Source: CAZDUS01 sp044344495
GTDB taxonomy: Bacteria; Verrucomicrobiota; Kiritimatiellia; CAIKKV01; CAITUY01
NCBI GenBank assembly: GCA_044344495.1
Contig: JBIJCW010000002.1
Location: 1-42,338, forward strand
Length of the DNA stretch: 42,338 bases
Direction: 5' to 3'
Under the pieces are notes generated by a model. That model was not told the DNA's origin, searched no databases, and worked only from the letters and a program-made list of their open reading frames with translations. This document shows positions 16,350 through 24,047 of the stretch, in pieces. The number at the start of each line of letters is the position of its first letter. Position 1 is the stretch's first letter. A program made the position numbers and the translations under genes.

Positions 16350-17001
16350 TCGATCGTCCCCTTACTGCCTTTTCCGGCTCTTCCTTGTCCTTGCAAATCC
16401 ACACCTTGACGCCGATTTTCCCGGCCGTCGTATGCGCTTCGGCAAAACCATACTCAATGTTCGCACGAAGCGTATGCAGGGGTATCGTCCCCTCCTTATA
16501 CCACTCTGTACGAGCCAACTCAGAACCACCAAGTCGTCCTGCCACCTTGATGCGAACCCCCTTGACACCAAGTTCCATAGCCATCTTAATCGCGCGCTTC
16601 ATGGCGCGACGGAACGAAACTCGCCGCTCCATCTGCACAGCCACACCCTCGGCGACCAACTGTGCGTTCGTATCAGGGCTGCGTATCTCCCGGATCTCAA
16701 GGTAGACATCCTTCCCGCTCATTTTCGTGATCTCTTCACGAATGCGGTCAAGATCCTGACCTTTCCTTCCGATCACCACACCAGGCCGGGCTGTGCATAT
16801 CGTCACGCGTACTCGGTTCGCGTAGCGTTCAATGATAATGTCCGCTACTGCCGCTGCCTCCAGCCGTTTCTTTACCAGATCGCGAATCTTGAGATCTTCG
16901 ATCAGCATTGTCCCGAAGATCTTCTTGTCAGCAAACCACCGCGATTTCCACGCCTTGCTGACCGCGATCCGCAGTCCAATAGGATTGGTTTTCTGTCCCA
17001 A
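16333..17001 (-). CDS. rpsC: 30S ribosomal protein S3, TTG start
   Basis: S3 forms part of the mRNA entry channel, with helicase activity. The family start GQKTNPIGLRIAVSKAWKSR follows directly after a TTG at 17001, which has AAGGAG seven bases upstream. The frame is open to 17019 through a second TTG, but that would place the start upstream of the ribosome site. The KH domain contains RPGVVIGRKGQDLDRIREEI; the C-terminal domain contains VKGVRIKVAGRLGGSELART and WICKDKE. The product has 222 residues. Confidence 0.96.
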   Translation of the reverse strand: MGQKTNPIGLRIAVSKAWKSRWFADKKIFGTMLIEDLKIRDLVKKRLEAAAVADIIIERYANRVRVTICTARPGVVIGRKGQDLDRIREEITKMSGKDVYLEIREIRSPDTNAQLVAEGVAVQMERRVSFRRAMKRAIKMAMELGVKGVRIKVAGRLGGSELARTEWYKEGTIPLHTLRANIEYGFAEAHTTAGKIGVKVWICKDKEEPEKAVRGRSNAAYA

Positions 17002-17038
17002 AACGTCGCTCCTTTCCAATCGTCCGGCTTAGGGCCGG

Positions 17039-17374
17039 CTACTTTTCGTCCGTCAACACTATTGTAATATGGCTGGTCCGTTTCCGGATCCGGCTCACCA
17101 TTCCCCGCGAACGCGCCCAAAAACGCTTCATCGCCGGCCCCTCCCCAATGGTCGCTCGCTTGACCGTCAGGTCGTCTGCCGAAAGTTTTGCGTTGTTTTC
17201 CGCATTGGCCACAGCCGAACGTATCGTCTTCTCCAACTGTTCAGCCGCCTTCCGCTCGCTAAATTGCGCTATTTTCAGTGCCTGCGCAACAGGCAATCCC
17301 TGAATCGCCCGCGCCATGTCCCGCGCTTTCCGCGGCGACATCCGCACATACTTCGTTACTGCTTTAACTTCCAT
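17039..17374 (-). CDS. rplV: 50S ribosomal protein L22
   Basis: L22 lines the exit tunnel with its long hairpin. The N-terminus VKAVTKYVRMSPRKARDMAR and the loop GPAMKRFWARSRGMVSRIRK, with the C-terminal SHITIVLTDEK, are diagnostic. The 111 residues are standard. It is separated from rpsS by an unrelated gene, which is abnormal, since rpsS and rplV are normally adjacent. Its ribosome-binding region (AAGGAGTAGGAG) includes the last codons of that gene. Confidence 0.97.
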   Translation of the reverse strand: MEVKAVTKYVRMSPRKARDMARAIQGLPVAQALKIAQFSERKAAEQLEKTIRSAVANAENNAKLSADDLTVKRATIGEGPAMKRFWARSRGMVSRIRKRTSHITIVLTDEK

Positions 17375-17385
17375 TGCCTTCGCTC

Positions 17386-17907
17386 CTACTCCTTGGAGCC
17401 GGTCGCCAGTACCACCCGGTCTCTTGCCCCGGGGAACTCCCGGCCCGTCCGCTCAATCACCACTCCGGCGATCATCGGACGAACATCGACTATCCTGAGT
17501 CTGGCCACCGCTTTCCCCCCGCGCATCGCCGCCAGTTGCATCCCCGGACGCAATCCCTGCCGCCGCCCCGCGTTTACCACAGCCATCCCCAGTTCCTCGT
17601 TCACTTCAAGAACACTACATTCTAACTGCGGCATGGCGCCCCGCTCCGACACCTCCGCCGCCATTCCCCACGCCACCTCAAATTCATTCTTGTCAAGCCT
17701 CGCCTTCAGTGCGTCTACTTCCGCTTTCGCCACCGCCAGCGACTCTGACAACCATTCCACCTGCCTCCTGAGCCTCTCAACTTCAATCGTTGGCGACTCA
17801 GCAGCGGCATCCCGCTCCATAACCACCCAACTCACCACAACCGCCAACACCCACCCCTTGCATCCTCCGCCAAGACGAACGGACCCGGCCATGTTGCGGG
17901 TGCTCAT
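17386..17907 (-). CDS. Unknown exported coiled-coil plus small beta-domain protein inserted between rpsS and rplV
   Basis: I do not recognise this 173-residue protein. It begins with a signal-like segment: Arg11 and Lys17, a hydrophobic core GWVLAVVVSWVV (18-29), then DAAAES with a possible cleavage after Ala36. Residues about 41-73 are a coiled coil, with hydrophobic heptad positions Leu46, Val50, Leu53, Leu57, Ala60, Val64, Leu67 and Leu71. Residues about 95-168 look like a small beta-barrel, with alternating stretches such as CSVLEVNEELGMAVVNAG, GLRPGMQLAAMRGG and VARLRIVDVR. The ATG is five bases after the rpsS stop, and the stop is 11 bases before rplV, so it is co-transcribed with the S10 block. 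The order membrane or signal segment, coiled coil, beta domain recalls MreC-type envelope proteins, but that is analogy only. Confidence 0.75.
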   Translation of the reverse strand: MSTRNMAGSVRLGGGCKGWVLAVVVSWVVMERDAAAESPTIEVERLRRQVEWLSESLAVAKAEVDALKARLDKNEFEVAWGMAAEVSERGAMPQLECSVLEVNEELGMAVVNAGRRQGLRPGMQLAAMRGGKAVARLRIVDVRPMIAGVVIERTGREFPGARDRVVLATGSKE

Positions 17908-17912
17908 GTGGC

Positions 17913-18197
17913 TTACTTCAATGCCACCGTCTTGTCCGTATGCACACCGTGTTTGCGGAAGATCCGGGTGGGCGCAAATTCGCCCAATCGGTGCCCGACC
18001 ATATGCTCCGAAATATACACCGGTATGTGCTGCTTCCCGTTGTGAACCGCCACGGTATGCCCGATAAATTCGGGGACAATCATGGAACGGCGTGACCAGG
18101 TCTTGATAACCCGCTTTTCGCCGGAACGATTCATCTTCTCGACTCGCTGCAATAGCTTGTCTTCGACGTACGGCCCTTTTTTGAGTGAACGTCCCAT
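17913..18197 (-). CDS. rpsS: 30S ribosomal protein S19
   Basis: A small-subunit head protein next to S13. MGRSLKKGPYVEDKLLQRVE and WSRRSMIVPEFIGHTVAVHN, then VYISEHMVGHRLGEFAPTR, are textbook family sequence. It has 94 residues and lies three bases after rplB. The frame that overlaps it in another phase, running into the unknown gene downstream, is not coding. Confidence 0.98.
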   Translation of the reverse strand: MGRSLKKGPYVEDKLLQRVEKMNRSGEKRVIKTWSRRSMIVPEFIGHTVAVHNGKQHIPVYISEHMVGHRLGEFAPTRIFRKHGVHTDKTVALK

Positions 18198-18200
18198 GGC

Positions 18201-19025
18201 TTATTTTCTCCGACTGACAATAAATTTGCTCGACGACTTCCGACCGTGACGGGTCTTCTTGCCCTTGGTCAACTGACCCCAAGGCGTTACCGGATGCCCA
18301 CCACCCGAGGTTCGGCCTTCGCCACCCCCCATTGGATGATCCACAGGGTTCATCGCCACACCACGAACTGTGGGACGAATCCCAAGCCAGCGTTTACGAC
18401 CGGCCTTCCCCAGACTGACACTGTCATGATCAACGTTGCCCACTTGCCCTACCGTGGCCATGCAGTTGATGTTGATCAACCTGATCTCACCGGACGGCAG
18501 TTTGACATTGGCAAACTCACCCTCGCGCGACATCAACTGAGCTGACTGACCGGCACTGCGTACTAATTGCGCCCCGCCACCGGCCTTCAATTCAATATTA
18601 TGAACGGCCAAACCGAGCGGAATTTTACTAAGAGGCAAGGCATTGCCGACAATCGGCTCAGCTTCCGGGCCTGACATCACCATGGCACCAACCAAAAGAC
18701 CCACCGGCGCCAAAATGTATCGCTTTTCTCCATCCTTGTAGTTCAAAAGAGCAATGCGTGCCGAGCGGTTTGGATCATACTCGATCGCGGCCACCTTCGC
18801 TGGAATCCCATGCTTGTTCCTCTTGAAATCAATCAGACGGAACTTGCGACGGTGCCCGCCGCCACGATGCCGGACTGTAATCCGCCCAGCCGCATTACGC
18901 CCCGCCTTCTTCGACTGCGCCACAGTCAGCGACCGCTCGGGCGTGTTCTTGGTAATATCGTCAAACGCCGACAACTGCGTAAAGCGCAGGCTCGGTGTCG
19001 TCGGTTTGAAAGTCTTCAAAGCCAT
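18201..19025 (-). CDS. rplB: 50S ribosomal protein L2
   Basis: L2 is essential for subunit association and peptidyl-transferase function. Family features are RNAAGRITVRHRGGGHRRKF near residues 43-62, YDPNRSARIALLNYKDGEKR, and the C-terminal MNPVDHPMGGGEGRTSGGGH, which carries the conserved His of the functional centre. The 274 residues are typical. It lies ten bases after rplW. Confidence 0.98.
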   Translation of the reverse strand: MALKTFKPTTPSLRFTQLSAFDDITKNTPERSLTVAQSKKAGRNAAGRITVRHRGGGHRRKFRLIDFKRNKHGIPAKVAAIEYDPNRSARIALLNYKDGEKRYILAPVGLLVGAMVMSGPEAEPIVGNALPLSKIPLGLAVHNIELKAGGGAQLVRSAGQSAQLMSREGEFANVKLPSGEIRLININCMATVGQVGNVDHDSVSLGKAGRKRWLGIRPTVRGVAMNPVDHPMGGGEGRTSGGGHPVTPWGQLTKGKKTRHGRKSSSKFIVSRRK

Positions 19026-19034
19026 TCGTTACTC

Positions 19035-19316
19035 CTACTCGAGATCGATCTTATCGCCTTCCTTGAGAGTGACTATCGCCCGCTTCCAGTCAGGCTTCCT
19101 CCCGTAGTGAAGCGTGCGCACCCGGCGTTCCTTGCCAAGATAATTCATCGTGTGCACTTTCACCACCTTCACCTTGAAAAAATCCTCAACGGCCTTCTTG
19201 ATCTCAAGCTTGTTCGCGGTAGGGTCCACCTTGAACAAATACTTGTTCTGCGCAGCCAACTGCGTCCCCTTTTCCGTGATATTGAGCCCCTTGATCGCTG
19301 ACAATCCGTCTTTCAT
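19035..19316 (-). CDS. rplW: 50S ribosomal protein L23
   Basis: L23 sits at the tunnel exit and docks trigger factor and SRP. KVDPTANKLEIKKAVEDFFK and VVKVHTMNYLGKERRVRTLH are the conserved parts. The product has 93 residues, within the family range. The ATG overlaps the rplD stop by four bases (ATGA), so translation is coupled. Confidence 0.98.
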   Translation of the reverse strand: MKDGLSAIKGLNITEKGTQLAAQNKYLFKVDPTANKLEIKKAVEDFFKVKVVKVHTMNYLGKERRVRTLHYGRKPDWKRAIVTLKEGDKIDLE

Positions 19317-19951
19317 GCTTTCCTCCCCGTTTCACCCTCGAGACGCGTAAGCAATACATCCATCGCCGCCCGTGTCACGACCGTTGTCGGGTATCTCAAT
19401 AACTGAAAGGTGCTAACCGTCTGAGCCGTCGTCGCCTCCACCGACCGCAGGTTGCGAACCGCACAGATCAGATTCCGATCCAGCCGATCCACCAAAATCA
19501 GCGCGCTTTCCAGACCCATAGACTTCATCACACCTATGGCCACTTTCGTCTTAGGTTCAGCCACGGTCAGTTGATCGACCACACGAATCCGCCCCTCGCG
19601 AACCAAATCACTGATCACTCGACGAAAAGCCAAGCGTGCCACCTTCTGCGGCACCGTCTTCTCGTAAGATCGAGGATGCGGCCCATGGGCCACACCACCG
19701 CCACGCCACACCGGGGACTGCTTGTAACCAGCTCGCGCCTGGCCCGTTCCCTTCTGGCGCCACGGTTTCTTGCCGCTGCCGGCAACGGCACCCTTGCCAA
19801 GCGTCGATGCAGTTCCTGCGCGCTTCCCGGCCTGGTGCGCCACCACCACATCATGCACGGCCTGACTGCCCTTCTTTGTCAACAACTTCTCCGGGAACTC
19901 AATTTCCCCGAGAGCAACGCCCTTCATGTCATAGACGGACAACTTGCTCAT
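19313..19951 (-). CDS. rplD: 50S ribosomal protein L4
   Basis: L4 reaches into the exit tunnel, and in Escherichia coli also represses the S10 operon. Signature parts are GSGKKPWRQKGTGQARAGYK, then PVWRGGGVAHGPHPRSYEKT, the tunnel loop. ATG at 19951 begins MSKLSVYDMKGVALGEIEF and overlaps the rplC stop by four bases. The frame stays open to 20026, but that stretch lies within rplC and is not L4-like. This start gives 212 residues, the family norm. Confidence 0.97.
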   Translation of the reverse strand: MSKLSVYDMKGVALGEIEFPEKLLTKKGSQAVHDVVVAHQAGKRAGTASTLGKGAVAGSGKKPWRQKGTGQARAGYKQSPVWRGGGVAHGPHPRSYEKTVPQKVARLAFRRVISDLVREGRIRVVDQLTVAEPKTKVAIGVMKSMGLESALILVDRLDRNLICAVRNLRSVEATTAQTVSTFQLLRYPTTVVTRAAMDVLLTRLEGETGRKA

Positions 19952-20589
19952 TTCGCCTGCCCAGCCTTTTTCAGTGCTTTCCGAATCACCACCATCGCCC
20001 CTGCCGGACCGGGAACTGCCCCGCATACCAGCAACAAATTCTCAGCAGCGCGCAGTTGAACAACTTTTACGTTCTGCGTGGTTACCTTTACATGCCCCAT
20101 GTGACCCGGCATCCTCTTCCCCTTGTGAATCCGTCCCGGGAACGAACGGCAACCAATCGAACCTATGCGGCGCTTTGAATGGCCGCCATGGGTCATCGGT
20201 CCGCCTCTCATTCCATACCGGCGCACGACACCTTGAAAGCCTCTCCCCTTCGTAATCCCTGTGATGTCCACATGGGATGCCCCTTCCAGAACCGCCGCTG
20301 TCACCGCATCTCCCGCCTTCAACGCCTCAGCCGAATCGACACGAAATTCGTGCAAATACTGCTGAGCCACCCCGCCAGAGGCCTTCGCTTCCCCAGCCTC
20401 AGGCTTGTTAACGCGGGTCGCCTTCTTCGCCCCGAGACCGATTTTTAGCGCGTCATACCCATCCTGCGCCTTGGTCTTGCGTTGCACAACAACGCAGGGC
20501 CCGACTTCAATTACCGTCACAGGAATCTGGTGACCTTCGTCACTGAAGACCCGCGTCATGCCGATTTTTTTTCCAAGTATCCCTTGCAT
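19948..20589 (-). CDS. rplC: 50S ribosomal protein L3
   Basis: An early-assembly protein near the peptidyl-transferase centre. MQGILGKKIGMTRVFSDEGH is the family start; DITGITKGRGFQGVVRRYGM, GGPMTHGGHSKRRIGSIGCR and GKRMPGHMG form the conserved core. I prefer ATG at 20589, six bases after a GAGTGG stretch, which gives 213 residues. ATG at 20595, two codons earlier, abuts that stretch and is the alternative. The gene follows rpsJ by ten bases. Confidence 0.96.
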   Translation of the reverse strand: MQGILGKKIGMTRVFSDEGHQIPVTVIEVGPCVVVQRKTKAQDGYDALKIGLGAKKATRVNKPEAGEAKASGGVAQQYLHEFRVDSAEALKAGDAVTAAVLEGASHVDITGITKGRGFQGVVRRYGMRGGPMTHGGHSKRRIGSIGCRSFPGRIHKGKRMPGHMGHVKVTTQNVKVVQLRAAENLLLVCGAVPGPAGAMVVIRKALKKAGQAK

Positions 20590-20599
20590 GGCCATCCAC

Positions 20600-20908
20600 T
20601 CAGATCTTGATCGTTATATCCACACCCGCCGGCATGTTGAGCTTCTTCAGCTCATCCACCGTCTTTGCCGTCGGCTCCACTATATCCAGCAACCGTTTAT
20701 GGGTGCGGACCTCAAACTGCTCCATCGACTTCTTGTCGGCATGCACGCTGCGATTGACGCTGTAGCGCTCAATCCGCGTCGGCATCGGAATCGGACCGAC
20801 AACTCTCGCCCCTGTTCGCTTTGCCGTCTCCACAATGTCGGACACAGACTGGTCCAGCACGCGGTAGTCGTAAGCCTTCAATCGTATTCGTATGCGTTGT
20901 TTTTCCAT
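20600..20908 (-). CDS. rpsJ: 30S ribosomal protein S10
   Basis: S10 works in the small-subunit head and, as NusE, in antitermination with NusB. MEKQRIRIRLKAYDYRVLDQ and the signature VGPIPMPTRIERYSVNRS are clear. ATG at 20908 gives 102 residues, the family length. A GTG at 20920, overlapping the fusA stop as GTGA, would add four residues. Direct coupling to fusA shows the S10 block runs on from the str block, without tuf between them. Confidence 0.97.
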   Translation of the reverse strand: MEKQRIRIRLKAYDYRVLDQSVSDIVETAKRTGARVVGPIPMPTRIERYSVNRSVHADKKSMEQFEVRTHKRLLDIVEPTAKTVDELKKLNMPAGVDITIKI

Positions 20909-20916
20909 GGTTCCAC

Positions 20917-23052
20917 TCACCGTTCCAAAAGTTTCTGTTGGATTGCCGCCGGCACGACATCAAAACAGGCCGGTTCCATCGTATAACTCGCCCGCCCCCG
21001 CGTCAGGGACCGGATGGCAGTCGAATAACCGAAAAGCTCCGCCAAGGGTATTTTTGCGTGAATTACCTGCACGGTCTCCCGTCCGATCATATCATGCACA
21101 TGACCCCGCCGCGCACTGACATCGTTCAATACGTCGCCAAGGTGCTCCGGAGGTAGAACAATCTCAAGTGACATGATGGGTTCCAGAATCACCGCCGCTG
21201 CCGCTTTGGCGGCCGCCCTCAAAGCCATGTTGCCCGCCGTCCGAAACGCCATCTCCGTGGACTCCTGCTCGTGAAAACTGCCGCCCACAATACGCACATG
21301 AAGATCAACCAGTGAATAATTAGCCACTACGCCCGTCAGTAGACCATCCCGGATTCCCTCCTCCACGCATGGCCTGAATTCAGTGGGTAGACGGCTCGCC
21401 GGTATGGCAAACTCCACATCATTCCCTGTTCCCCGCGCAGCCGGACTCACTTCGATCACCAGCTCGGCATACTGGCGCTGCCCACCAATATCCCGCTCAA
21501 ACTTATATTCCCCACGGCCCGCGGCGCTAACGCTTTCGCGATACGCCACCATGGGACGACCCGCATTCGCCTGAACCTTGTATTCCCTAAACATCCGGTC
21601 TTTCAGGATTTCCAGATGGAGTTCCCCCATGCCGCTCAATAGCGTCTGCCCGGTGTCGCCATCCAGAGAAACCACGCATGTCGGATCTTCAGCTGCCAAC
21701 GCCGCCAAGGCTTCGTTCAGTTTGTCGCGGTCTGCCTGGGATTTCGGCTCGATGGCCATCGACATCACCGGCTCAGGAAAACGAATACGCTCAAGCTCGA
21801 CGGGCTGATTCTCCGCGCACAGCGTATCACCTGTAGTGGCCTGCTTGAGCCCAACCACAGCACCGATTTCCCCGGCGTGAATCGTCTCAACCTCCTGCCG
21901 GTCGTCGGCATGCAGCAGGACAAGCTTCATCACCCGCTCACGCTTACGCTGGCGCGCGTTGAATACATTCTGCCCTTTCTTCAACTGGCCGGAGTAAACC
22001 CTCACAAATGCCATCCGGCCCATGTACGGATCATTCATCAGCTTGAAAACAAGCGCACTCATCGGCGCAAAATCATCGGTCTCACGCGTCACAGCCTCGT
22101 GGGTCTTCGGATGAGACCCCTCAACCGGGAGGACGTCCAGAGGCGATGGCAGATAATCCACCACCCCATCTAACAACTGTTGAACACCCTTGTTGCGCAG
22201 CGATGACCCCGCTAGAACCGGCGTAATCTTCTGGGCCAGCGTCGCACGGCGCAACCCTTCTTTCAGCACCGCGGCAGGCACATCAGGATTATCAAGATAG
22301 GCTTCCAGCACCCCCTCGTCGCACTCCGCCAGACGCTCAATCATTTCCGCACGGGCCTTTTCCGCCTGCACCCCTAAATCGGCAGGGATGGCCGACATCA
22401 CGATCTTGGCGCCCAGCGACGTGTCGTCATACGTCAGCGCTTCCATCGTCACCAAGTCCACAACCCCCTGAAACTGATCCTCGCAACCTATGGGAATCTG
22501 AATCGCAAGCGGCCTCGCCCCAAGCTTTTCACGCATCTGCCGGATTACGGAATTGAAGTCGGCGCCAATGCGATCCATCTTGTTCACGAACGCTAGACGA
22601 GGAACATGATACCGATCCGCCTGCCGCCACACGGTCTCCGATTGCGGCTGAACACCACCAACGCCGCAAAACACAACCACGGCACCATCCAAAACCCGCA
22701 GCGACCGTTCAACCTCCACGGTGAAATCGACATGCCCCGGGGTATCAATGATGTTGATTTGATGATTCTTCCAGAAACAGGTCGTCGCCGCACTGGTGAT
22801 CGTAATGCCCCGTTCCTTTTCCTGAGGCATCCAGTCCATCGTGGCGGTACCTTCATGGACTTCACCCATGCGATGCACACGGCCAGCGTAGAACAGAATG
22901 CGCTCAGTAGTCGTGGTCTTCCCAGCGTCAATATGAGCAATAATGCCGATATTGCGCAGGTCAGCCAACGGACGGGAACGGTCCGCCGCTTCACGCGAAC
23001 GAACGTCACCCGCCGAATCAACTTTTCGCTTCTGTTCCAAAATCGTTTCCAT
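20917..23052 (-). CDS. fusA: Translation elongation factor G
   Basis: The GTPase that drives ribosomal translocation. Using ATG at 23052, G1 AHIDAGKT is at residues 39-46. The canonical switch I motif KERGITITSAAT, G3 DTPGHVDF and G4 NKMD follow, and domains II-V run on to the C-terminus. The product has 711 residues. An upstream ATG at 23085 would add 11 residues, and neither start has a strong ribosome site. With either, the N-terminus carries 20 or more residues more than the usual short leader before RNIGI. It lies in the usual str order rpsL-rpsG-fusA. Confidence 0.96.
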   Translation of the reverse strand: METILEQKRKVDSAGDVRSREAADRSRPLADLRNIGIIAHIDAGKTTTTERILFYAGRVHRMGEVHEGTATMDWMPQEKERGITITSAATTCFWKNHQINIIDTPGHVDFTVEVERSLRVLDGAVVVFCGVGGVQPQSETVWRQADRYHVPRLAFVNKMDRIGADFNSVIRQMREKLGARPLAIQIPIGCEDQFQGVVDLVTMEALTYDDTSLGAKIVMSAIPADLGVQAEKARAEMIERLAECDEGVLEAYLDNPDVPAAVLKEGLRRATLAQKITPVLAGSSLRNKGVQQLLDGVVDYLPSPLDVLPVEGSHPKTHEAVTRETDDFAPMSALVFKLMNDPYMGRMAFVRVYSGQLKKGQNVFNARQRKRERVMKLVLLHADDRQEVETIHAGEIGAVVGLKQATTGDTLCAENQPVELERIRFPEPVMSMAIEPKSQADRDKLNEALAALAAEDPTCVVSLDGDTGQTLLSGMGELHLEILKDRMFREYKVQANAGRPMVAYRESVSAAGRGEYKFERDIGGQRQYAELVIEVSPAARGTGNDVEFAIPASRLPTEFRPCVEEGIRDGLLTGVVANYSLVDLHVRIVGGSFHEQESTEMAFRTAGNMALRAAAKAAAAVILEPIMSLEIVLPPEHLGDVLNDVSARRGHVHDMIGRETVQVIHAKIPLAELFGYSTAIRSLTRGRASYTMEPACFDVVPAAIQQKLLER

Positions 23053-23112
23053 TGCCGTTAATGCAGGGCAGACTCTGTCGTGCATCGCACGCCAACGCCT
23101 GCCTGTCGTAAA

Positions 23113-23586
23113 CTACCACCTGTAATGTGCAAAAGCCTTGTTCGCCTGCGCCATCTTGTGCGTGTCGTCACGCTTCTTGATGGCGTTCCCCTGTTCAGCA
23201 TAAGCATCCAAAATTTCCATCGCCAGCGCGCGTCGCATGGGCACCCCCTTGCGTGTCTTCGCATACTGTATGAGCCACCTCATCGCCAGTGCCGCCTGAC
23301 GATCAGAACTGACCTCCACAGGCACCTGATACGTGGCACCGCCAACTCGCCGCGACTTGACTTCCACCCTCGGTTTCACATTGTCGATCGCCCGAAGCAA
23401 TACCTCAAGCGGATCGGCATCCACATGCTTTTCCTGGATGACCTTCAAAGCATCGTAAACGATGTTCGTTGCCACCGATTTCTTGCCCACCTTCATCAGG
23501 CGGTTGACCAGTCGACCGACCAGCTCACTGCTGTACTTCGGATCCGATTCGACCGCTCGTCGTTGTACTTTACGTCTTCGTCCCAT
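23113..23586 (-). CDS. rpsG: 30S ribosomal protein S7
   Basis: S7 nucleates assembly of the small-subunit head and contacts the E site. MGRRRKVQRRAVESDPKYSS, the signature LVGRLVNRLMKVGKKSVATN, and RRVGGATYQVPVEVSSDRQA identify it. The 157 residues are the standard short form. It follows rpsL by 21 bases. Confidence 0.98.
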   Translation of the reverse strand: MGRRRKVQRRAVESDPKYSSELVGRLVNRLMKVGKKSVATNIVYDALKVIQEKHVDADPLEVLLRAIDNVKPRVEVKSRRVGGATYQVPVEVSSDRQAALAMRWLIQYAKTRKGVPMRRALAMEILDAYAEQGNAIKKRDDTHKMAQANKAFAHYRW

Positions 23587-23607
23587 GTTCTTGCGCCGTC
23601 CTACGCC

Positions 23608-23982
23608 TTACTGCTTGGGCATTTTCACGCCATATTTGGAACGGCCCCGGTGCCGTCCGTCCACACCCAGCGTATCCAGAGTACCACGAACAATGTGGTA
23701 CCGCACGCCGGGCAAATCCTTCACACGTCCACCACGCACAAGCACAACACTGTGCTCCTGCAAATTGTGTCCCTCGCCGGGAATATACGCGGTCACTTCC
23801 TCGCCGTTGGTCAACCGTACACGCGCCACTTTCCGCAACGCAGAGTTCGGCTTCTTTGGCGTCTGCGTCTTGACCGACAGACACACGCCACGACGTTGCG
23901 GGCAATTCTTCAACGCCGGCGACTTACTCTTGTAGCGGACTTGTTTCCGCCCGTACTTCACCAGCTGGTTAATTGTTGGCAT
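23608..23982 (-). CDS. rpsL: 30S ribosomal protein S12
   Basis: S12 monitors codon-anticodon pairing at the decoding centre. MPTINQLVKYGRKQVRYKSK is the family start. The lysine in TPKKPNSALRKV (Lys43) is the wild-type, streptomycin-sensitive residue, and GEGHNLQEHSVVLVRGGRVK leads to the conserved Asp of KDLPGVRYH. It has 124 residues. GGAGG lies ten bases before the ATG. A promoter-like pair lies in the gap to rpoC. Confidence 0.98.
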   Translation of the reverse strand: MPTINQLVKYGRKQVRYKSKSPALKNCPQRRGVCLSVKTQTPKKPNSALRKVARVRLTNGEEVTAYIPGEGHNLQEHSVVLVRGGRVKDLPGVRYHIVRGTLDTLGVDGRHRGRSKYGVKMPKQ

Positions 23983-24014
23983 ACTCTAATTTCCTCCAAT
24001 ACGCAAAGCGCGCG

Positions 24015-24044
24015 ATGATGCCGAAGCACCCCTTGCTCTGTCAA
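24015..24044 (-). promoter_or_regulatory. Candidate str-operon promoter between rpoC and rpsL
   Basis: On the minus strand a perfect -35 box TTGACA (24039-24044) is followed, after an 18-base spacer, by CATCAT (24015-24020), which matches four of six -10 positions. It starts four bases after the rpoC stop and would give a leader of about 25 bases before rpsL. This would let the str and S10 blocks be expressed apart from rpoBC. The weak -10 box keeps confidence moderate. Confidence 0.5.
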
Positions 24045-24047
24045 GCA

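Noticed and set aside
16042..17067. A 341-codon plus-strand open frame antisense to rplP and rpsC
   Set aside because: Both genes beneath it are certain. Long antisense frames are a by-product of GC-biased codon use, and the translation is His/Pro/Arg-rich without motifs.
17386..18282. A longer reading of the unknown gene, starting inside rplB and running across rpsS
   Set aside because: The upstream part is the shadow of rpsS in another frame. The ATG at 17907, just after the rpsS stop, gives a coherent signal peptide, coiled coil and beta-domain.
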